From UBA1014 sp964344035 (GTDB lineage Bacteria > SAR324 > NAC60-12), in contig CAYFLK010000012.1 of assembly GCA_964344035.1 (NCBI GenBank), positions 1-64,000 on the forward strand: a stretch of DNA of 64,000 bases, written 5' to 3'. The translations under genes were made by a program, and so were the position numbers. Below the pieces are notes generated by a model, which worked only from the letters and a program-made list of their open reading frames with translations, searched no databases and was not told the origin of the DNA. This document shows positions 60,722-64,000 of this stretch, in pieces; the first letter of the stretch is position 1; each line of letters opens with the position of its first letter.

Positions 60722-62542
60722 ATGTGTGGGATCAGCGGCATTGTTCACAGCCAAACCATTACGCACAGTTTACTGACTTCAATCAAGAACCTCGAATACC
60801 GAGGTTATGATTCCTGCGGAATGGCGTTGCTTAACGGCAGCGAAATCGAAGTCCGAAAAAACACTGGTGGGGTGGACGAGGTGCAGGCAAAGGAGCACTT
60901 CCACCGCATGCAGGGAAATCTGGGTATTGCCCACACACGGTGGGCGACGCATGGCGGGGTGACGCGTGAAAACGCGCATCCGCATTTATCCTCAAACGGT
61001 AAGTTTGCCATTGTTCATAACGGGATCATATCCAACTACCAGGAACTGCGCGAACGGCTGAGCGCGGAAGGCATGCAGTTCCGTTCCAGCACCGATACTG
61101 AGGTTTTCGCCAATCTGGTCGAACAGGCTTTTGAGCAGACTGACAGCACTGTTTCCGCATTTCTACATGCATTGAAAAAGGTGGAAGGGACCTATGCCAT
61201 TGTATTAATGTCCAGGCATGATCCCGAACATCTTTATTGTGTCAAACAGGATTCCCCTTTGATCATAGGACTTGGGGAGGGCTGCAATTATGTCGGCTCG
61301 GACATCAACGCATTTCTTGAACATACACGCAAAGCAGTTGTGCTGGAGGACGGAGAATGTGCGATTCTGGGAAACGAGTGTTGTGAAATCAGAGACGTTG
61401 AAAAGCAGGTTCTAAAGGAAAAGTCGATCCTCCATATTGATTGGGACAGGGAAACCACAAAAAAGGGGGGCTTTTCCCACTACATGATCAAGGAGATTTT
61501 TGATGAACCGCAAACTGTCAGGCAGGCCCTTGATGTTCCTGAAGAACAGGTTCGGCAACTTGCCGGGATGCTCAGGCAAGCCCCCCAGACCTATCTGATT
61601 GGAGTAGGCACCACTTTTTTTGTTTGTCAGACTGCCCAGTATTACTTCCGTTTGTTGTCTGACCGTTTTTTCCCGGCAATCAGTTCTGATGAATTCCCCG
61701 ATATGGCGCCGGTCCGGGAGAACGATCTGGTTCTTGCAGTTTCTCAGTCCGGCGAAACATATGACACCAAGTATTCACTGAACTTTGCGAAGAAAAACAG
61801 GGCTAAAACCGCGGCTATTGTAAATGTGATGGGCTCAAGCATCAGCATGCTGGTTGATTTCGTGATCATGCAGGGTTCGGGTCCTGAAATCTGTGTCGTA
61901 TCAACCAAGGCCGCACTCGCACAGGTGGTTTTGACCATCAGAACCGCTCTGCTGCTGGGACACATGGATGGCGTTCTGGATGCGGAGGCTAACGCAATGC
62001 ATGAGCGCGATCTTGCTGCTTTTCCGGAACAGATTTCCACCATCCTCAATGAAAAATCCGGTTTTCTTCGCAACTTGGCTCGTGCAACGAGTAAGGTTGA
62101 GCACTGGCTGTTTCTCGGATGTGGAATATACTATCCGATTGCCATGGAATCCGCCCTGAAGATGAAGGAAGTAACCTATCGGCATGCCGAAGGCATGCCC
62201 GCGGGGTTTTTGAAACACGGTACCCTCTCCTTGATTGAACCCGCGGTCCACTCCTTGTTTTTCATCCCCCTGCCGGAACAGCAGAATTTGCATTCGCGCA
62301 CCATGATTGCCATAGAAGAAATCAAAACCAGGGGTGGGACTGTGGCTGGACTGCATTTTCAGGGAGATTCACACGCGGCATCCCTGTTGGATCACGCGAT
62401 AGAACTGCCACCGGTTCCCCCTCTGGTGGCCCCCCTGCTGGAGATGATCCTGGCCCAGCTTTTTTCCTACTACACCGCCCTTGAGCTGAAGCGCAAAATC
62501 GACAAACCTCGCAACCTAGCAAAATCGGTAACGGTGGGCTGA
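60722..62542 (+). CDS. glmS: Glucosamine-fructose-6-phosphate aminotransferase
   Basis: GlmS makes glucosamine-6-phosphate from fructose-6-phosphate and glutamine. The 606-aa protein starts MCGISGIVHS with the catalytic Cys at position 2 after Met removal. The glutaminase half has RWATHGGVTRENAHPH and HNGIISNYQEL. The isomerase half has two SIS domains (VLAVSQSGETYDTKYSL and the LFLGCGIYYPIAMESALKMKE region) and ends in PRNLAKSVTVG. It is 15 bases after the GlmU-like gene. No glmS ribozyme was seen upstream. Confidence 0.96.
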   Translation: MCGISGIVHSQTITHSLLTSIKNLEYRGYDSCGMALLNGSEIEVRKNTGGVDEVQAKEHFHRMQGNLGIAHTRWATHGGVTRENAHPHLSSNGKFAIVHNGIISNYQELRERLSAEGMQFRSSTDTEVFANLVEQAFEQTDSTVSAFLHALKKVEGTYAIVLMSRHDPEHLYCVKQDSPLIIGLGEGCNYVGSDINAFLEHTRKAVVLEDGECAILGNECCEIRDVEKQVLKEKSILHIDWDRETTKKGGFSHYMIKEIFDEPQTVRQALDVPEEQVRQLAGMLRQAPQTYLIGVGTTFFVCQTAQYYFRLLSDRFFPAISSDEFPDMAPVRENDLVLAVSQSGETYDTKYSLNFAKKNRAKTAAIVNVMGSSISMLVDFVIMQGSGPEICVVSTKAALAQVVLTIRTALLLGHMDGVLDAEANAMHERDLAAFPEQISTILNEKSGFLRNLARATSKVEHWLFLGCGIYYPIAMESALKMKEVTYRHAEGMPAGFLKHGTLSLIEPAVHSLFFIPLPEQQNLHSRTMIAIEEIKTRGGTVAGLHFQGDSHAASLLDHAIELPPVPPLVAPLLEMILAQLFSYYTALELKRKIDKPRNLAKSVTVG

Positions 62543-62547
62543 ATTCC

Positions 62548-64000
62548 ATGCCGGATATTCCGAATTCCCCGGATAAGCTTCAACCTGTTGAGCGGCTTCA
62601 GGGCACCGACGGGGTGCGGGGACCGGTGCGATTCGCCGTTGACTGTATGCAAAAGGACCCCCTTGCCGTGTTTCTGCGGGAAGGGTTTCTCAATGAGGAA
62701 TTCTTTGAACTGTATACCTACGCTTTTTGCAGCAATTTGCTGGAATCCGGTTTAGCGGAAGTTGGCGATGCGACAGTGGTCGGTTGGGACACCCGTGACC
62801 ATAGCGGCGTGTTCAACAAGGCCGCGCTGCATGGTGTCCGCAAGGCGGGGTTGACTGCCGTTGATGTGGGAGTGATGCCGACTCCCGCGGTGGCTCTCTA
62901 CCTCCTCCACCGCGAGGCTGTCTGTGCATTCGTATTGACGGCTTCACACAATCCTGCTGATCAGAACGGGATAAAGATATTTCTGGGAAATACCGGATTA
63001 AAGTTGTTTCCGGAGGATGACCGCCGCCTGACGCGAACCTGTTTTGAAACTGACTTTAACCGGTTGAAATCCGCCCCCCTCGTGGGAGAGCATTTGGATG
63101 AAAATGCATCGGCACATAAATGTTTTCGTGAATACATGCAGGAACCGTTTAATTCCTGGCTGACAGTTGACGCACTGGACGACACCACCCTCGTGCTGGA
63201 CGCGGCGAATGGCGCGTTTTCACCGATCATTCGCGAAACGATTGCGAATCTGTTTTCCGTGGGAAACTTCGTATTTACCAAAACCGGTTCGCGGGGAGGG
63301 ATCAACGAATCTTGCGGGGTGGCTGAGCTGGAAGGACACTCTCTCATCAGTCCGGAATCGATTGAAACGGGGTCATTTGCAGAAAACCAACCGCTGAAGC
63401 GGTTGCTTAAAGAAGGAAGAAAACAACGCGCTGAGCTGAAGAAGGGAAATGGGGTCGTCCTGGGGCTTACGTTGGACGGTGACGGTGACCGTGGATTTCT
63501 ACTGGTTTATGATCCACTCAGCGATCATGTCACCGTGCTCAATGGCGATGGTTTGTCGCTGCTGCACACGGAATGGCTTAAAATGCATCACCCGCCGGGT
63601 AAACTGCCGCTGTATGTAAATACCGTGGAAAGCGATCTGGAAGCCGGGCGTAAAGCTCAGCAGTCCGGATTTGCGGTTACCCAATGTGCAGTCGGGGATA
63701 AATGGATCCTATGGCTTGCACTGATGCACGACTGGGAAAAGAGAGCGTCCCTCTTTCGTAAAAAACTACAGGATCCGCCCTTTGAAATGATGCTTGACAA
63801 TGTGGAGAAGAACATAAAGTCGATGCAACTGCATTCTAACTTCAATGCCCTCGAGTTGACGCTTTTGATGCGCAAGGTGGAGAATGAGTTTGCCCGGAAA
63901 AAAGGGGAAAAGGTACTGCAACGCATTCATTCTCAATGTGCTGAAATCGGTCACTCACGCTTTACTATCGGTGTTGAGGAATCAGGACATCTCATAAACC
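62548..64000 (+). CDS. glmM: Phosphoglucosamine mutase-like protein, 3' end beyond window
   Basis: The frame is open from ATG 62548 to the window end without a stop, so the gene is partial (484 codons seen). Phosphohexomutase landmarks are in order: QGTDGVRGPVR near the start, the phosphoserine loop TASHNPADQNGIKIF, the metal loop LDGDGDRGFLL, and VEESGHLIN at the end, which corresponds to the sugar-binding GGEQSGH/EESGH loop. Between the VGDKWI segment and that loop lie about 75 extra residues (LHDWEKRASLF to CAEIGHSRF) not found in typical GlmM. It lies 5 bases after glmS and would convert glucosamine-6-P to glucosamine-1-P. Confidence 0.85.
   Translation, partial: MPDIPNSPDKLQPVERLQGTDGVRGPVRFAVDCMQKDPLAVFLREGFLNEEFFELYTYAFCSNLLESGLAEVGDATVVGWDTRDHSGVFNKAALHGVRKAGLTAVDVGVMPTPAVALYLLHREAVCAFVLTASHNPADQNGIKIFLGNTGLKLFPEDDRRLTRTCFETDFNRLKSAPLVGEHLDENASAHKCFREYMQEPFNSWLTVDALDDTTLVLDAANGAFSPIIRETIANLFSVGNFVFTKTGSRGGINESCGVAELEGHSLISPESIETGSFAENQPLKRLLKEGRKQRAELKKGNGVVLGLTLDGDGDRGFLLVYDPLSDHVTVLNGDGLSLLHTEWLKMHHPPGKLPLYVNTVESDLEAGRKAQQSGFAVTQCAVGDKWILWLALMHDWEKRASLFRKKLQDPPFEMMLDNVEKNIKSMQLHSNFNALELTLLMRKVENEFARKKGEKVLQRIHSQCAEIGHSRFTIGVEESGHLIN

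Noticed and set aside
60680..60722. glmS ribozyme or GlcN6P riboswitch in front of glmS
   Set aside because: Only 15 bases separate the GlmU-like gene from glmS, so there is no room for the ribozyme.

Overview
The window is about 51-53% G+C and densely coded. It comes from a Gram-negative, proteobacterium-like chromosome. The support is an LPS heptose enzyme (HldE), a GT9 LPS glycosyltransferase, ClpA with ClpS, beta-barrel outer-membrane proteins ending in Phe, DsbA-like periplasmic oxidoreductases, and the block dnaN-recF-gyrB. A deltaproteobacterial or SAR324-like lineage would fit the single-domain PheA, the DUF4254 protein and the divergent housekeeping paralogs. That placement is an inference from general resemblance, not a phylogeny. 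Almost everything is core genome; no prophage, CRISPR array, complete insertion sequence or integrase was seen.

Layout. 0-6.4 kb: SCO1-like copper chaperone, an SDR plus FAH pair (probably a keto-deoxy-sugar catabolic step), a receiver domain that has lost its phosphorylation residues, and the copper ATPase CopA with a CsoR-type operator upstream. 6.4-10 kb: tRNA-Ala and tRNA-Glu with their own promoter, uvrC, a DsbA-like protein, then a decayed stretch holding a TetR C-terminal fragment cut off by a probable IS21-type end. 10-17.9 kb: rsmE, clpA-clpS, cysE; then pyrE, a HEPN-like protein and a NudL-type hydrolase as an overlapping plus-strand operon; a lone GspF. 18-27.8 kb, all minus strand: der, gyrB, recF, dnaN, an AT-rich origin-like gap, a phosphopantetheinyl transferase overlapping a pair of paralogous outer-membrane barrels, a small secreted protein, and an exonuclease III with an unusual N-terminal extension preceded by an overlapping 42-codon basic peptide ORF.

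27.9-37.5 kb, mostly plus strand: a start/stop-overlapped operon (SpoA-domain protein, GT9, DUF4254, small membrane proteins), serA, a short topoisomerase IV/gyrase A-like gene, rpmB, pheA and a membrane PilZ protein. 37.5-53.4 kb, minus strand: a divergent SHMT-like enzyme, hldE, a SurA-N/DsbA fusion, a LON-domain protein, an SPL-like radical SAM protein, ribF, a U32-like protein, a CcmA-like ATPase, a coiled-coil membrane protein, dprA, smpB, cca, a propeller/TPR/DnaJ membrane protein and a UDP-glucuronate decarboxylase. 53.8-64 kb, plus strand: recA, mnmH, a TPR protein, a perfect parS palindrome, cmk, and a glmU-like/glmS/glmM cluster for UDP-GlcNAc; glmM runs off the end.

The parS site, the dnaN-recF-gyrB block and the AT-rich gap with a 9-1-9 perfect inverted repeat in front of dnaN together suggest the window lies in the origin-proximal part of the chromosome, although dnaA itself is absent. 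The less ordinary signals are the SpoA/GT9/DUF4254 operon, the 42-aa basic ORF coupled to the extended exonuclease III, the pseudo-receiver, the degenerate active-site motifs in HldE and the GlmU-like enzyme, and the SHMT-like enzyme that may not be a standard GlyA.
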